Positions 45,418-54,829 of a DNA stretch of 64,000 nt are shown here, piece by piece. The notes under the pieces are model-generated. The model ran no database searches. It worked only from the letters and a program-made list of their open reading frames with translations, and was not told where the DNA came from. Position numbers and translations under genes: made by a program. Numbering within the stretch: position 1 is the stretch's first letter; the number at the start of each line of letters is the position of its first letter. The stretch is taken from positions 1 through 64,000 of the forward strand of contig NZ_JAPDMX010000023.1 in NCBI RefSeq assembly GCF_025971955.1, in the 5' to 3' direction. The DNA comes from Shewanella subflava (GTDB lineage: Bacteria; Pseudomonadota; Gammaproteobacteria; Enterobacterales; Shewanellaceae).

Positions 45418-46074
45418 ATGTTTACTGGCATTATTGAAGCCTTAGGCTCGTTACGAAAAATTGAACGTAAAGGTAATGATATTCGCTTGACCGTGGCTAG
45501 CGGTAAGCTTGATTTATCTGATGTTAAATTAGGTGACAGCATTGCCACCAATGGTGTTTGTTTAACCGTGGTGCAATGTCTGGCCGACGGCTATGTTGCC
45601 GATGTCTCTGCCGAAACCGTTGCATTAACCGGTTTTGCCCAGTACAAAGTGGGCCAACAAGTCAATTTAGAGAAAGCGGTTACCGCAACCACCCGTTTAG
45701 GGGGGCATATGGTCAGTGGTCATGTTGATGGTATTGCTAAAGTTGATTCATGTGAGCATCGTGGTCAGGCCATAGAGTTTTGGTTAACCGCTCCCGTGAC
45801 GTTAGCAAAATACATTGCGCATAAGGGCTCTATTACTATCGATGGCGTCAGTTTGACCGTAAACGAGGTCAAAGCGAACGCATTTAGATTAACGATAGTT
45901 CCGCACACTGCTAGCGAAACGACACTGATCAATTTAAAAGCGGGTGATAGCGTTAATATTGAAGTTGATTTAATCGCTCGATACCTTGAACGATTAATGC
46001 AGGGGCAAGCTGAGCATCAGCCTAAATCAAACGTGACAATGGCGATGTTAGCGAATGCCGGATTTATGAAATAA
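45418..46074 (+). CDS. ribE: Riboflavin synthase alpha chain
   Basis: RibE dismutates two 6,7-dimethyl-8-ribityllumazine molecules to riboflavin. The 218-residue protein has the two repeated lumazine-binding barrels: MFTGIIEALG at the start and SHVDGIAKV with SLTVNEV in the second. The family is usually about 210-220 residues. Confidence 0.96.
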   Translation: MFTGIIEALGSLRKIERKGNDIRLTVASGKLDLSDVKLGDSIATNGVCLTVVQCLADGYVADVSAETVALTGFAQYKVGQQVNLEKAVTATTRLGGHMVSGHVDGIAKVDSCEHRGQAIEFWLTAPVTLAKYIAHKGSITIDGVSLTVNEVKANAFRLTIVPHTASETTLINLKAGDSVNIEVDLIARYLERLMQGQAEHQPKSNVTMAMLANAGFMK

Positions 46075-46154
46075 ACAGGGTCACAACAGTTAAAAATAAA
46101 CCTAAAGTTCGACCACACAAGCAATCATAATTAATAACGATTAAAGGTTCCCCC

Positions 46155-47258
46155 ATGGCTTTACATAGCATAGAAGAAATCATCGAAGATATCCGCCAAG
46201 GCAAAATGGTTATTTTAATGGATGATGAAGATAGAGAGAATGAAGGTGACTTAATCATGGCTGCTGAGTGTGTCACGCCAGAAGCGATTAATTTTATGGC
46301 AACCTATGGGCGTGGATTAATTTGTCAAACCATGACCAAAGCCCGTTGCCAACAGCTAAATCTTCCTTTAATGGTCACCAATAATAACGCGCAGTTTTCG
46401 ACAAATTTCACCGTTTCAATTGAAGCGGCCGAAGGGGTAACCACCGGCATATCTGCCCACGATAGAGCGGTTACTGTACAAGCTGCCGTGGCCAAAAATG
46501 CCAAAGCTGCTGATTTAGTTCAGCCTGGGCATATATTCCCATTAATGGCGCAAGATGGTGGCGTGTTAATTCGTGCCGGACACACTGAAGCCGGATGTGA
46601 TCTTGCTCGTCTTGCGGGCTTTGAACCCTCAGGCGTTATTGTTGAAATCTTAAATGATGATGGCACTATGGCCCGCTGCCCAGATTTAGAAGTTTTCAGT
46701 GAAAAACATGGGATTAAAATCGGCACCATTGCAGACTTAATCGAATATCGTAATAATAAAGAAACCACCGTCGTGCGCGAGGCTAAGTGTAACTTACCGA
46801 CGCGTTTTGGTGAGTTTGACATGGTCACATTTAGAGACACCATTGATAATCAATTGCACTATGCATTGATAAAAGGTGAAATCACCGCAAATTGTTTGGT
46901 GCGTGTTCACTTACAAAATACCTTCAATGATTTATTGCATTCAGAGCGCGATCAAAAGCGCAGTTGGCCACTGGAAAAAGCCATGGCGCGCATTGCCCAA
47001 GAAGGTGGGGTGCTAGTGTTATTGGGTAACCAAGAGCATACAAGTAATATTTTAGCCAAAGTTAAGTCATTTGAAGCGCAAGATAACGGTGAAGCAACGG
47101 CTCCTGCGCAATGGCAGGGCACGTCTCGCCGCGTGGGTGTGGGCTCACAAATTTTGTCTAGTTTAGGGGTAACATCAATGCGTTTGTTGAGTTCGCCTAA
47201 ACAATATCACTCATTATCAGGCTTTGGTCTGGAAGTGACTGAATATGTTTCAGAGTAA
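46155..47258 (+). CDS. ribB: RibBX: 3,4-DHBP synthase with degenerate GTP cyclohydrolase II-like domain
   Basis: The N-terminal 200 residues are an intact 3,4-dihydroxy-2-butanone-4-phosphate synthase: [16 protein letters not shown] and [16 protein letters not shown]. The C-terminal part (about 205-367) aligns with GTP cyclohydrolase II but has lost the zinc ligands. The usual C-x10-CxC region reads [11 protein letters not shown] without cysteines, and the catalytic RQEGRGIG is replaced by GNQEHTSN. So this domain should not make the first committed pyrimidine. That is the RibBX variant described in Shewanella; a separate RibA must be elsewhere in the genome. Confidence 0.9.
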   Translation: MALHSIEEIIEDIRQGKMVILMDDEDRENEGDLIMAAECVTPEAINFMATYGRGLICQTMTKARCQQLNLPLMVTNNNAQFSTNFTVSIEAAEGVTTGISAHDRAVTVQAAVAKNAKAADLVQPGHIFPLMAQDGGVLIRAGHTEAGCDLARLAGFEPSGVIVEILNDDGTMARCPDLEVFSEKHGIKIGTIADLIEYRNNKETTVVREAKCNLPTRFGEFDMVTFRDTIDNQLHYALIKGEITANCLVRVHLQNTFNDLLHSERDQKRSWPLEKAMARIAQEGGVLVLLGNQEHTSNILAKVKSFEAQDNGEATAPAQWQGTSRRVGVGSQILSSLGVTSMRLLSSPKQYHSLSGFGLEVTEYVSE

Positions 47259-47379
47259 AAATTAACCCTTTCCGTTTAACAATTTCAATAATTGCATTGC
47301 GCTCAGAGTGGTCGGCTGTGTTATCATACCGCCTCTTTCGCCCAAGCTGGGTGCTTTAGCTAAATTAGGTAAGATAAAA

Positions 47380-47859
47380 ATGAACGTAGTTCAAGGTAAT
47401 ATCGAAGCGAAAAATGCCAAAGTGGCGATCGTCGTATCGCGTTTCAATAGCTTTGTTGTTGAAAGCCTGCTCAGTGGCGCAATTGATACTTTAAAACGTT
47501 TTGGTCAGGTTCAAGATGACAACATTACTGTTGTGCGTGTACCTGGCGCAGTGGAATTACCCTTAGCTGCCCGTCGTGTTGCAGCAAGTGGTAAATTTGA
47601 CGGTATTATTTCATTAGGTGCAGTTATTCGTGGTGGTACGCCTCACTTTGACATGGTCGCCGGTGAATGTAACAAGGGACTTGCTCAAGTAGCATTAGAG
47701 TATGATATCCCCGTTTCTTTTGGTGTGTTAACAACAGATACCATTGAGCAAGCTATTGAGCGCTCGGGTACAAAAGCAGGCAACAAAGGCGGCGAAGCTG
47801 CATTAAGTCTGTTAGAAATGGTTAACGTACTGCAAGAGTTAGAACAACAGTTGGTATAG
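47380..47859 (+). CDS. ribH: 6,7-dimethyl-8-ribityllumazine synthase
   Basis: RibH joins the ribityl-pyrimidine and the DHBP product to lumazine. The protein starts [20 protein letters not shown] at 47380 (159 residues). [15 protein letters not shown] and [17 protein letters not shown] are the phosphate and catalytic histidine regions. The longer frame from 47308 would extend into intergenic sequence that lacks a family match. Confidence 0.96.
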   Translation: MNVVQGNIEAKNAKVAIVVSRFNSFVVESLLSGAIDTLKRFGQVQDDNITVVRVPGAVELPLAARRVAASGKFDGIISLGAVIRGGTPHFDMVAGECNKGLAQVALEYDIPVSFGVLTTDTIEQAIERSGTKAGNKGGEAALSLLEMVNVLQELEQQLV

Positions 47860-47870
47860 TAGGAAATTTA

Positions 47871-48275
47871 ATGAAGCCTTCAGAGCGCCGTAAGGCACGC
47901 CGTTTAGCCGTTCAAGCTATTTATTCATGGCAACTGTCAGACAACAATGTTGCAGATGTTGAACATGAATTCTTAACTGAACAAAGTTTAGACGGTGTCG
48001 ATGTTGCTTATTTTCGTGAGTTATTAGCAGGCGTAACTGCTAAAGTCGCTCAGATTGATGAGTTATTAAAACCACACTTAGATCGTGATTTTAGTGAAGT
48101 GTCACCCGTAGAAAAAGCCATCGTACGCTTAGCAACATTTGAACTGACTTTCAAAAAAGATGTCCCTTTTAAGGTTGCCATTAATGAAGGTATCGAACTT
48201 GCAAAAGCCTTCGGTGCTGATGATAGTCATAAGTTTGTTAACGGCTTATTAGATAAGATCGTTAAAAACAAGTAA
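47871..48275 (+). CDS. nusB: Transcription antitermination factor NusB
   Basis: NusB with S10 binds boxA of rRNA operons to give antitermination. The 134-residue protein is all-helical, begins [20 protein letters not shown] and ends in an FVNGLLDKI helix, near the E. coli length (139). It follows ribH by 11 bases and is followed by a strong terminator. Confidence 0.97.
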   Translation: MKPSERRKARRLAVQAIYSWQLSDNNVADVEHEFLTEQSLDGVDVAYFRELLAGVTAKVAQIDELLKPHLDRDFSEVSPVEKAIVRLATFELTFKKDVPFKVAINEGIELAKAFGADDSHKFVNGLLDKIVKNK

Positions 48276-48279
48276 TGCT

Positions 48280-48307
48280 AAAAACGGTATCTTCGGATAC
48301 CGTTTTT
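48280..48307 (+). terminator. Terminator of the rib-nusB operon
   Basis: AAAAACGGTATC (48280-48291) pairs with GATACCGTTTTT (48296-48307) around a TTCG tetraloop. TTCG is a favoured stable loop. It separates nusB from thiL. Confidence 0.9.
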
Positions 48308-48362
48308 ATTTGTATCAAAATGCATCAAGGTTAGCTGGGCGGGGATCCGCACCGGAGTTAGC

Positions 48363-49319
48363 GTGAAAGAATTCCAACTTATCGAACAATTTTTTAAGAA
48401 CAAAGGCCAAAAACGTCGTGATGTGCTACTCGGCATTGGCGATGATTGTGCTTTGGTTCAACCAGCTGAAGGTAAAGTGATTGCAATCTCATGCGACACT
48501 TTAGTTGAAGGGGTGCATTTTTTTGCAGATATGCCTGCGCATGCACTGGGTTATAAATCTCTTGCGGTTAATCTTTCAGATCTGGCTGCCATGGGAGCCG
48601 AGCCAGCTTGGATGACGCTAGCACTTTCTTTACCTGATGTTGACCAACAATGGCTTGCTGATTTCAGTAGTGGCTTATTTGAAGCTGCTGAATATTACGG
48701 TGTCGCATTAGTTGGCGGTGACACCACTCGCGGTCCCCGTTGTATTAATGTGACTATTCATGGGCAGGTTCCAAAAGGGAAGGCGCTAAAACGCAGCGGT
48801 GCCAAAATAGGTGACTGGGTATTTGTCACAGGTAGCTTGGGTGACTCAGCCCTCGGTCTTGATATGCTGCGTAATAAACAAGTCATTAAACCTGAATTCA
48901 AAGAATATCTTCTTAATCGCCACTATTATCCGACACCGCGAGTGTTAGCAGGACAGGCATTAAAAGGTTTAGCTTCAAGTGCCATAGATTTGTCTGATGG
49001 TTTAGTATCAGATTTATCTCATATCCTCAAAGCATCTAATGTTGGTGCGGTGATCGATGCTAATGCTATTCCGTTATCTAGTTCACTCACCGAGAGTGTT
49101 GGTGTTGATCAAGCCTTGGCTTATGCATTAACTGGCGGCGAAGATTATGAGTTACTTTTTACTGTACCCGAATCACAACGTGGTGCCATTGATACCGCAT
49201 TGCTTCATGCTGGGGTAAAATTTGTTAAAATTGGTCAAATATGCTCAGGCAATAAAATCAAGTTTACCTTAGATGGCCAGCCTTTTACCCCTGAATTTAA
49301 AGGTTTTGAGCATTTCTGA
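48363..49319 (+). CDS. thiL: Thiamine-monophosphate kinase
   Basis: ThiL phosphorylates thiamine monophosphate to thiamine pyrophosphate. The 318-residue protein has the GIGDDCALV, SLAVNLSDLAAMGAEP and VGGDTTRGP motifs of the AIR synthase-like fold. The start is GTG at 48363 with GGAG at 48355-48358. It overlaps pgpA by one base. Confidence 0.95.
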   Translation: MKEFQLIEQFFKNKGQKRRDVLLGIGDDCALVQPAEGKVIAISCDTLVEGVHFFADMPAHALGYKSLAVNLSDLAAMGAEPAWMTLALSLPDVDQQWLADFSSGLFEAAEYYGVALVGGDTTRGPRCINVTIHGQVPKGKALKRSGAKIGDWVFVTGSLGDSALGLDMLRNKQVIKPEFKEYLLNRHYYPTPRVLAGQALKGLASSAIDLSDGLVSDLSHILKASNVGAVIDANAIPLSSSLTESVGVDQALAYALTGGEDYELLFTVPESQRGAIDTALLHAGVKFVKIGQICSGNKIKFTLDGQPFTPEFKGFEHF

Positions 49320-49816
49320 TGAAGTTATTCTCCCAAGACCCAGCCGTAAAACGTTTACGACTTTCAAACCCTATTCACTTTCTTGCGCTCGGATTTGGTA
49401 GTGGCTTAGCGGCTAAAGCGCCAGGTACATTTGGTACACTTGCGGCCGTTCCGCTTTATTTGCTTATGTGTCATTTGAGTTTACCTATATACCTGCTATT
49501 AACGCTTTTTAGTGTGGTGATTGGTGTCTATATTTGTGATAAGGCAGCCAAAGACATGCAAGTGCATGATCACGGTGCCATTGTTTGGGATGAAGTGGCA
49601 GGATTACTGATCACCATGATTGCAGCGCCAGCTGGTTTATTATGGTTAGTCGTTGGTTTTATACTGTTTAGGTTTTTCGACATTATTAAGCCTTGGCCAA
49701 TTCGCTGGTTAGATGCCAAAGTACATGGTGGGTTTGGTATTATGATTGACGATGTTTTAGCGGGAGTTTTTGCCGCTATCTGTTTGCAAATAGCGGTTTA
49801 TACATTTGGAGCATAA
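49319..49816 (+). CDS. pgpA: Phosphatidylglycerophosphatase A
   Basis: PgpA dephosphorylates phosphatidylglycerophosphate in the inner membrane. The 165-residue protein has several hydrophobic segments and the conserved GFGSGLAAKAPGTFGTL, VWDEVAGLLI and FDIIKPWPI motifs. Its ATG overlaps the thiL stop (TGATG), as in E. coli. Confidence 0.95.
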   Translation: MKLFSQDPAVKRLRLSNPIHFLALGFGSGLAAKAPGTFGTLAAVPLYLLMCHLSLPIYLLLTLFSVVIGVYICDKAAKDMQVHDHGAIVWDEVAGLLITMIAAPAGLLWLVVGFILFRFFDIIKPWPIRWLDAKVHGGFGIMIDDVLAGVFAAICLQIAVYTFGA

Positions 49817-49832
49817 CCATTGTTGAAATGGT

Positions 49833-51020
49833 TTACTTTAAACTGACTCGTAGATTTGTTGTTTGCTGTTGAAGATCTGTAATGGTCTGAGTCATATCAA
49901 AATATTGATCAAGAGATGGGTGAGAGCAGCTTAGCATTTTACCGATCGGATTGTATGTGAGTGCCCATAGTTGCTCAATCGTTGACTCCATTTGGCAATA
50001 GGCAAATCTTTGGATTAAGTCATCGTCAATAATCTCAAATTCTGCATTAATATCTGTGTTATTTGTCTTATTATCCAAATTTTGCTTTTTTAACATCACT
50101 TTTTGATATTGTGCCAGTAATACTTCTGAGTGCATATTCAAGCTGTCATTGACTTTAAAAAAATGACCCAACATCCATTGTGAATAAAATGCCAAATCCG
50201 TCAGTTGGTATGTGTTTTCTTGTAAATTGTTCATCATTCTTTTGCCGTAAATGTATTCACCAGCAAACACACGTTGAATACTTTCTGCCGTTAACTCATT
50301 ACTCAATGTCCAGGATATCGGATAAGTGCCTTTGTCAGGATCTTCAACAGAAAGGAATTTCACCCCTCGCTCTAAATTACTTTTCATCATGTTACCCGCT
50401 AGGCTAAAAGTAATAAGATATGAGGAAGAGTGAAAAACATTGTGCCAAAAACGATAATCATCATTGAGGAAGTCATTAATGATACTTGGGCTATCTGCAC
50501 GAGAAGAAAGCAGCGCATTAATCTCTGTTATTTGCTGTATTTTTAATAATGCAGCGAAGTTCAGTTGTGGCCTTTCAATACTGATATCGATTTCTTCATG
50601 CCAGACGGGTAAAGTCATCAATTGATGATATTGACTAATTAACTCAGCATGGTTTTGCACCATTAATTGCATTTGTGCAAGGTTATCAGCAATAAAAGCT
50701 TGGCATTGGGCTATCGAAGCTTGGTGACAAGCTTGTTTGTATTGGGTTAATGTAAGGTTTTCAGCCTCAGATAAAGGCAATGTAATCGGAGCTAACTGAG
50801 TGCCAACTATTTTCTGGGAAAACTTGAAAGCATTATCAGCCCCATTGATTTGTTCAACGTCCTGTTCGGCTAATTGAGCCCATTTTTCCATTAACTGACT
50901 ATTAACCGAAAGAAATCTATCTTGGGCATTGATATACACTAGGCTTGAAAATAAAAGCGCAAAAATACTCGTAAACGCAACTAGGGTATAACCTGCTATT
51001 TTTGCTATTTTTTTTAGCAT
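49833..51020 (-). CDS. Hypothetical membrane-anchored protein, unrecognised
   Basis: A 395-residue protein with one N-terminal membrane helix (residues about 9-29) and a periplasmic, helix-rich remainder with many Gln, Asn and Leu residues. Few cysteines are present (four, in two clusters, one near residues 93-102 and one near 345-364). I recognise no family. It stands alone between pgpA and recN, converging on pgpA (16 bases between stops). A role in the envelope is likely from the anchor, nothing more. Confidence 0.65.
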   Translation of the reverse strand: MLKKIAKIAGYTLVAFTSIFALLFSSLVYINAQDRFLSVNSQLMEKWAQLAEQDVEQINGADNAFKFSQKIVGTQLAPITLPLSEAENLTLTQYKQACHQASIAQCQAFIADNLAQMQLMVQNHAELISQYHQLMTLPVWHEEIDISIERPQLNFAALLKIQQITEINALLSSRADSPSIINDFLNDDYRFWHNVFHSSSYLITFSLAGNMMKSNLERGVKFLSVEDPDKGTYPISWTLSNELTAESIQRVFAGEYIYGKRMMNNLQENTYQLTDLAFYSQWMLGHFFKVNDSLNMHSEVLLAQYQKVMLKKQNLDNKTNNTDINAEFEIIDDDLIQRFAYCQMESTIEQLWALTYNPIGKMLSCSHPSLDQYFDMTQTITDLQQQTTNLRVSLK

Positions 51021-51091
51021 TGTTCTTCCTTGAGTTAGTTTACGATTATTTTGCAGATGCCCCTGATTTTTAAGGTATCGTTATTGCAATG

Positions 51092-52750
51092 CTATTGCAA
51101 TAATTCTCTGGCATTGGCTAAGGTGTTTTCTGTTATGGCATCTCCACCTAATAAACGTGCCAGCTCATTAATCCGCTGTTCTTTATCAAGGTTTTGCATT
51201 GTGGTTTCTGTTTGACCTGCCTTATTAAACTTGTTTACAAACATGTGTTGATGACCATTTCCAGCGACTTGCGGTAAATGAGTAACACAAAATACTTGGG
51301 TCGATTCACCTAAGCTTCTTAGCATCCTTCCTACGACAGCTGCGGTTGGACCAGAAATCCCCACGTCAACTTCATCAAATATTAAGGTGGGTGTTGATAC
51401 TTTTTTTGCAGTAATGACTTGTACACCTAAGCCTATTCTTGACAGCTCCCCTCCTGATGCCACTTTGGCTATGGGTTGTAAAGGTTGGCCAGGGTTAGTG
51501 GTCACTAAAAACTCAACTTGGTCGCACCCTAAGCTATTATGCATTTCGGGATTAAAGTTGACTGCAATTTTAAATTGCCCCTTAGGCATATTGAGTTGAT
51601 GAATAGATTGTGTCACTAGTTTATCAAGCTCTTTTGCATAGCGAGTGCGACTTTGACTCAGTTTTTGTGCATGCGCTAAGAAGGCTTCGCGATTAGCCGC
51701 TAATGCTTGTCTGACTTCATCTAATTTTGTTTCATCATCACACAGTTCGAGTAACTCCGCTTTCAGTTGTGCGTGATATGTCGATAAATCCTCTGGATTA
51801 ACATGGTGTTTACGCGCCAATTGCATCGCACTGGATAAGCGTTTTTCTAAATATGCAAAATGCTCTGGGTCTAATTCTAAACGGCTAAGGTAGTCTTCAA
51901 TTTCGCCCGAGCTTTCTTGTATAAGAATCAATGCTTCATTAAGCATATTGGCAACAGGAGCCAGCTTGTCGTCTACCGTTTGTAAGTTATCCGCTAAATG
52001 AATAACTTTGTTTAGCAATGACTCAATATTGACTTCATCATCTTCAGACAATAACGCTAAACTTGCCTGACATGATTCGATAAGTTCAGTGCCGTTTGCA
52101 AGACGTTTATGTTCTTGCTCTATTTCGACAAATTCACCTTCAGCTAAGTTAAATTCATCTAACTCTTCAACTTGATATTGCAGTAATTGCTTACGAGCAA
52201 TACGTTCATGTTGTGCTAGTTCTAAACTTTTTAAATCGTTTTCAGCTTGTTTTGTGCGCTGGTAACTTGCCTGCACAGTATCAATTAACAATTTATGATT
52301 GGCATAGCTATCAAGTAAGGTCAGTTGATGCTCACTTTTAAGCATAGCATGGTGGGCATGTTGGCCATGAATACCAATTAACAATTGGCCAATGGCTTTT
52401 AGCTGGGTAATTGGCACTGGGTTGCCATTGATATAAGCACGGGACCGGCCATCACTGTTAATGGTTCTGCGAAGAATGCAGTCTTCGTCGTTATCCAGAT
52501 CATTATCTTCTAACCAACGTTTTGCTAATGGAACATCATGCAATGTGAATCTGGCGCTGACTTCAGTTTTGCTCGCGCCAGGTCTTACCGTATTAGCATC
52601 GCTGCGGTTGCCTAGACATAGGCCAAGTGCATCAATAGCAATAGATTTACCGGCACCAGTTTCACCTGTGATGGTTGTCATACCGGCTTTAAAATCTAAT
52701 TCTAAAAAACGTACGATGGCAAAATTGTTGATGCTGAGTTGGCAAAGCAT
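51092..52750 (-). CDS. recN: DNA repair protein RecN
   Basis: RecN is an SMC-like ATPase in double-strand break repair. The 552-residue protein has Walker A GETGAGKSIAIDA near the start, a coiled-coil middle (residues 155-380), the LSRIGLG signature and a Walker B DEVDVGISG. The length is close to the E. coli 553. A LexA-type site would be expected upstream: TACTGTATATAAA-like pieces are at 52785-52825 (CTGTATTGATAAACAGTATA), with two overlapping CTG-N-CAG type halves, so SOS control is plausible. Confidence 0.95.
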   Translation of the reverse strand: MLCQLSINNFAIVRFLELDFKAGMTTITGETGAGKSIAIDALGLCLGNRSDANTVRPGASKTEVSARFTLHDVPLAKRWLEDNDLDNDEDCILRRTINSDGRSRAYINGNPVPITQLKAIGQLLIGIHGQHAHHAMLKSEHQLTLLDSYANHKLLIDTVQASYQRTKQAENDLKSLELAQHERIARKQLLQYQVEELDEFNLAEGEFVEIEQEHKRLANGTELIESCQASLALLSEDDEVNIESLLNKVIHLADNLQTVDDKLAPVANMLNEALILIQESSGEIEDYLSRLELDPEHFAYLEKRLSSAMQLARKHHVNPEDLSTYHAQLKAELLELCDDETKLDEVRQALAANREAFLAHAQKLSQSRTRYAKELDKLVTQSIHQLNMPKGQFKIAVNFNPEMHNSLGCDQVEFLVTTNPGQPLQPIAKVASGGELSRIGLGVQVITAKKVSTPTLIFDEVDVGISGPTAAVVGRMLRSLGESTQVFCVTHLPQVAGNGHQHMFVNKFNKAGQTETTMQNLDKEQRINELARLLGGDAITENTLANARELLQ

Positions 52751-52783
52751 AATGAATTCCTGTCAATGAAACTACCAAACCAC

Positions 52784-52826
52784 TGTATTGATAAACAGTA
52801 TATACTGATTTTTTATACAGTAAAGT
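52784..52826. promoter_or_regulatory. Possible LexA/SOS boxes upstream of recN
   Basis: Upstream of recN (minus strand) the sequence contains CTGTATTGATAAACAGTATA at 52783-52802, followed by TACTGATTTTTTATACAGTA at 52803-52822. Both have the CTG-N10-CAG spacing or close to it, as in LexA operators. Strong E. coli recN also has several LexA boxes. The exact match quality was judged by eye only. Confidence 0.65.
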
Positions 52827-52878
52827 GGTTGAAGAAAAATTATCTTTGGTTGTTTGTTAGTCTGTGTGCGGGTGATAT

Positions 52879-53847
52879 TTAACCATAAGATTTTAGAAGC
52901 GTTTCAAGTATTGGCAAACTGAAAAAAGTCATCAAGGTACCGTACAGAATAGCTTGAGCACTAACATTGGCATGCACTTGATAACGCTCTCCCAGTAAGT
53001 AAACACTCGCTGCAGTGGGCAATGCTGCTAAAATGACCCCCATGGCGATGAGCTCTTGTGCTACACCAAAGGAGCTGAGTAATGCGAATGCAATCATAGG
53101 TTGAACAATAAGTTTTAATACGTTAATTGCATTCAATTCAGCAACAAGGCTAGCGGTAAATAGCTTATTGCCGCCCTGTTGGCGTAACGCTTTTACCAGC
53201 ACCATGCCGATAGCGAATAGTGCACAAGGACTTGAGGTGTTACCAAGTTGATGTAGCATCAATGAAATACTGGCAGGGAGTTCCAAATGACCAGCTGATA
53301 AGGTGATGCCAATCAGGCTGCCAACAAAAATTGGATTTTTAGCTAACGCCGACGCCATAATCCACATCGCAGATTTTGAATTTGGCTTATTTTTACTGGC
53401 AAGCTCTATCGATACCAGCGCAAATGCAAACATAATGACAGAGAGTAAACTTGCAATAGCAGCAGCGACGAGTGCCATTTTGTTATTCGGAAACATGATG
53501 CTTAACAATGGAATCCCAATAAATGCAGTATTTCCAAATGTCGAGTTTAGGGCCCGCATAGCTGCAATGGCTTGATTTTTAGGTGTTCTCCATAAAGATA
53601 TAACAATGACAACGATATAAGTAATGATCATCGCTAAGCTAAAACCCGCGATAAATCCCCATTGAATAATATCCTCTATTCGAGTTTCGGCTAATATAAT
53701 CAATAAAATAGCAGGGAAGGCGATATTATAAACAAATTGATTGAGGATGAGATCCGTCTCCTGCGGCAATATTTTCAATTTTTGAACGAGTCCACCGAGT
53801 AACATTATGGTGAATACAGCGAATAGTGGCGTTAATGCACTCGACAT
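52879..53847 (-). CDS. AEC-family transporter (auxin efflux carrier)
   Basis: A membrane protein of about 322 residues with around ten helices, of the AEC family. The start MSSALTPLFAVFTIMLLGG at 53847 fits the family; an upstream ATG at 53886 would add 13 residues. LNSTFGNTAFIGIPL and the final ILAALPTAASVYLL block are typical. Such proteins export small carboxylates or related molecules; the substrate is unknown. Confidence 0.8.
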   Translation of the reverse strand: MSSALTPLFAVFTIMLLGGLVQKLKILPQETDLILNQFVYNIAFPAILLIILAETRIEDIIQWGFIAGFSLAMIITYIVVIVISLWRTPKNQAIAAMRALNSTFGNTAFIGIPLLSIMFPNNKMALVAAAIASLLSVIMFAFALVSIELASKNKPNSKSAMWIMASALAKNPIFVGSLIGITLSAGHLELPASISLMLHQLGNTSSPCALFAIGMVLVKALRQQGGNKLFTASLVAELNAINVLKLIVQPMIAFALLSSFGVAQELIAMGVILAALPTAASVYLLGERYQVHANVSAQAILYGTLMTFFSLPILETLLKSYG

Positions 53848-54071
53848 TCCCAGTGAATCCCTAGCAAAATGATAGTGTTGCCACATTACTACTTTTGATT
53901 GTTGTGATGCAATTAGACTAATGCTTAAAGCCGATAGGTAATTGCTTTAAGCTATGTGCGCATTAAATTGATATGACGTTGAGTGAGTCGCTACGGGAGC
54001 CTGCGTGGTGATATATTTCAGCTTGGCTTACGTTACTAGACGTGGGGTTAATGACTGGCAATTTGCTCTTA

Positions 54072-54143
54072 ATACCAATCTCAGTCACTCACCTCAGCTC
54101 TATTAACCCGAGTTAAGGTTCACTCATTGATTATGTTTGGTAT
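54072..54143. repeat. Small element with ATACCAA...TTGGTAT ends
   Basis: ATACCAATC (54072-54080) and GTTTGGTAT (54135-54143) are inverted ends around 55 bases without coding capacity. The ends resemble those of the repeats at 33926 and 34755, but the inside is different and shorter. A related, shrunken element is plausible. Confidence 0.45.
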
Positions 54144-54148
54144 AAAAA

Positions 54149-54170
54149 AGCCAGAAAGTTATTTCTGGCT
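54149..54170 (-). terminator. Terminator of the barA/DUF416 unit
   Basis: AGCCAGAAA (54149-54157) pairs with TTTCTGGCT (54162-54170); reading on the minus strand the stem is followed by TTTTTT. It lies 60 bases after the stop of the DUF416 gene. Confidence 0.88.
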
Positions 54171-54229
54171 GTATACTGATTAGTCGCAAGGATTTATGGG
54201 GTAATGATTTGATATTAGTTTGAAAATGG

Positions 54230-54829
54230 CTACTGCATACTAATACCAATATTAGAGACTCCCGCATCAATAATGTCTTTTCTTAACCCTTTGACTAACT
54301 CTGGATTGATGTCTGGATTGGCTTCAATAATATCCAGCAGCATCTCTTGTAACTCTTTTTCCTCTTGCATTACGGGGTGAGCAAAAACAAAGTCATCTAA
54401 GGCTTCGTCCATCAGACTCTCATCGCTTATTGCTTCAATATAATTAGCAACGGTACTTGAAGACAGTTTGCTGATATTAATAATATCATCTTCCATTTTT
54501 GCGGAAATGGCACTCATTAGCGTTGAAATCGCTACCGCTGCGTCCATAGCCGGATACACACCATAAGCTTCAAAATCAGCAGGATCGGGAGTGTTTTCTT
54601 CAATGCGTTGAAGGTGCACGTCGACATTGTATTTGGTTTTTTTATCATATTGGCTTTGCCACAATAGCTCTAAAGCTGTTGATAGCACCATGGGTTGACC
54701 AAACTCACATACTTCAGAAAATAATTCATAATTTGGCAACATACGCTGGCATAAGGCGACAGCAAATAATTGCTTTTGAGGTAAAGATAACGCCTTTAAA
54801 CGTTTAAAAAATCCAGGTTTGTTAGTCAT
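54230..54829 (-). CDS. yjaG: YjaG-like DUF416 protein
   Basis: A 199-residue protein matching the DUF416 family (YjaG), which is helical and of unknown function. Conserved parts are LPQKQLFAVALCQRMLPNYELF and GVYPAMDAAVAISTL. The start overlaps the end of barA by 8 bases, so translation is coupled. In E. coli yjaG lies elsewhere, near hupA. Confidence 0.85.
   Translation of the reverse strand: MTNKPGFFKRLKALSLPQKQLFAVALCQRMLPNYELFSEVCEFGQPMVLSTALELLWQSQYDKKTKYNVDVHLQRIEENTPDPADFEAYGVYPAMDAAVAISTLMSAISAKMEDDIINISKLSSSTVANYIEAISDESLMDEALDDFVFAHPVMQEEKELQEMLLDIIEANPDINPELVKGLRKDIIDAGVSNIGISMQ

Larger units (their letters stand above)
53887..54229. other. Non-coding stretch with a TACCAAT element
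   Basis: No gene supported. It holds a 72-bp element at 54072-54143 with inverted ends ATACCAA and TTGGTAT, and next to it the terminator of the DUF416 gene. The rest looks like the promoter area of the AEC gene. Confidence 0.4.
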
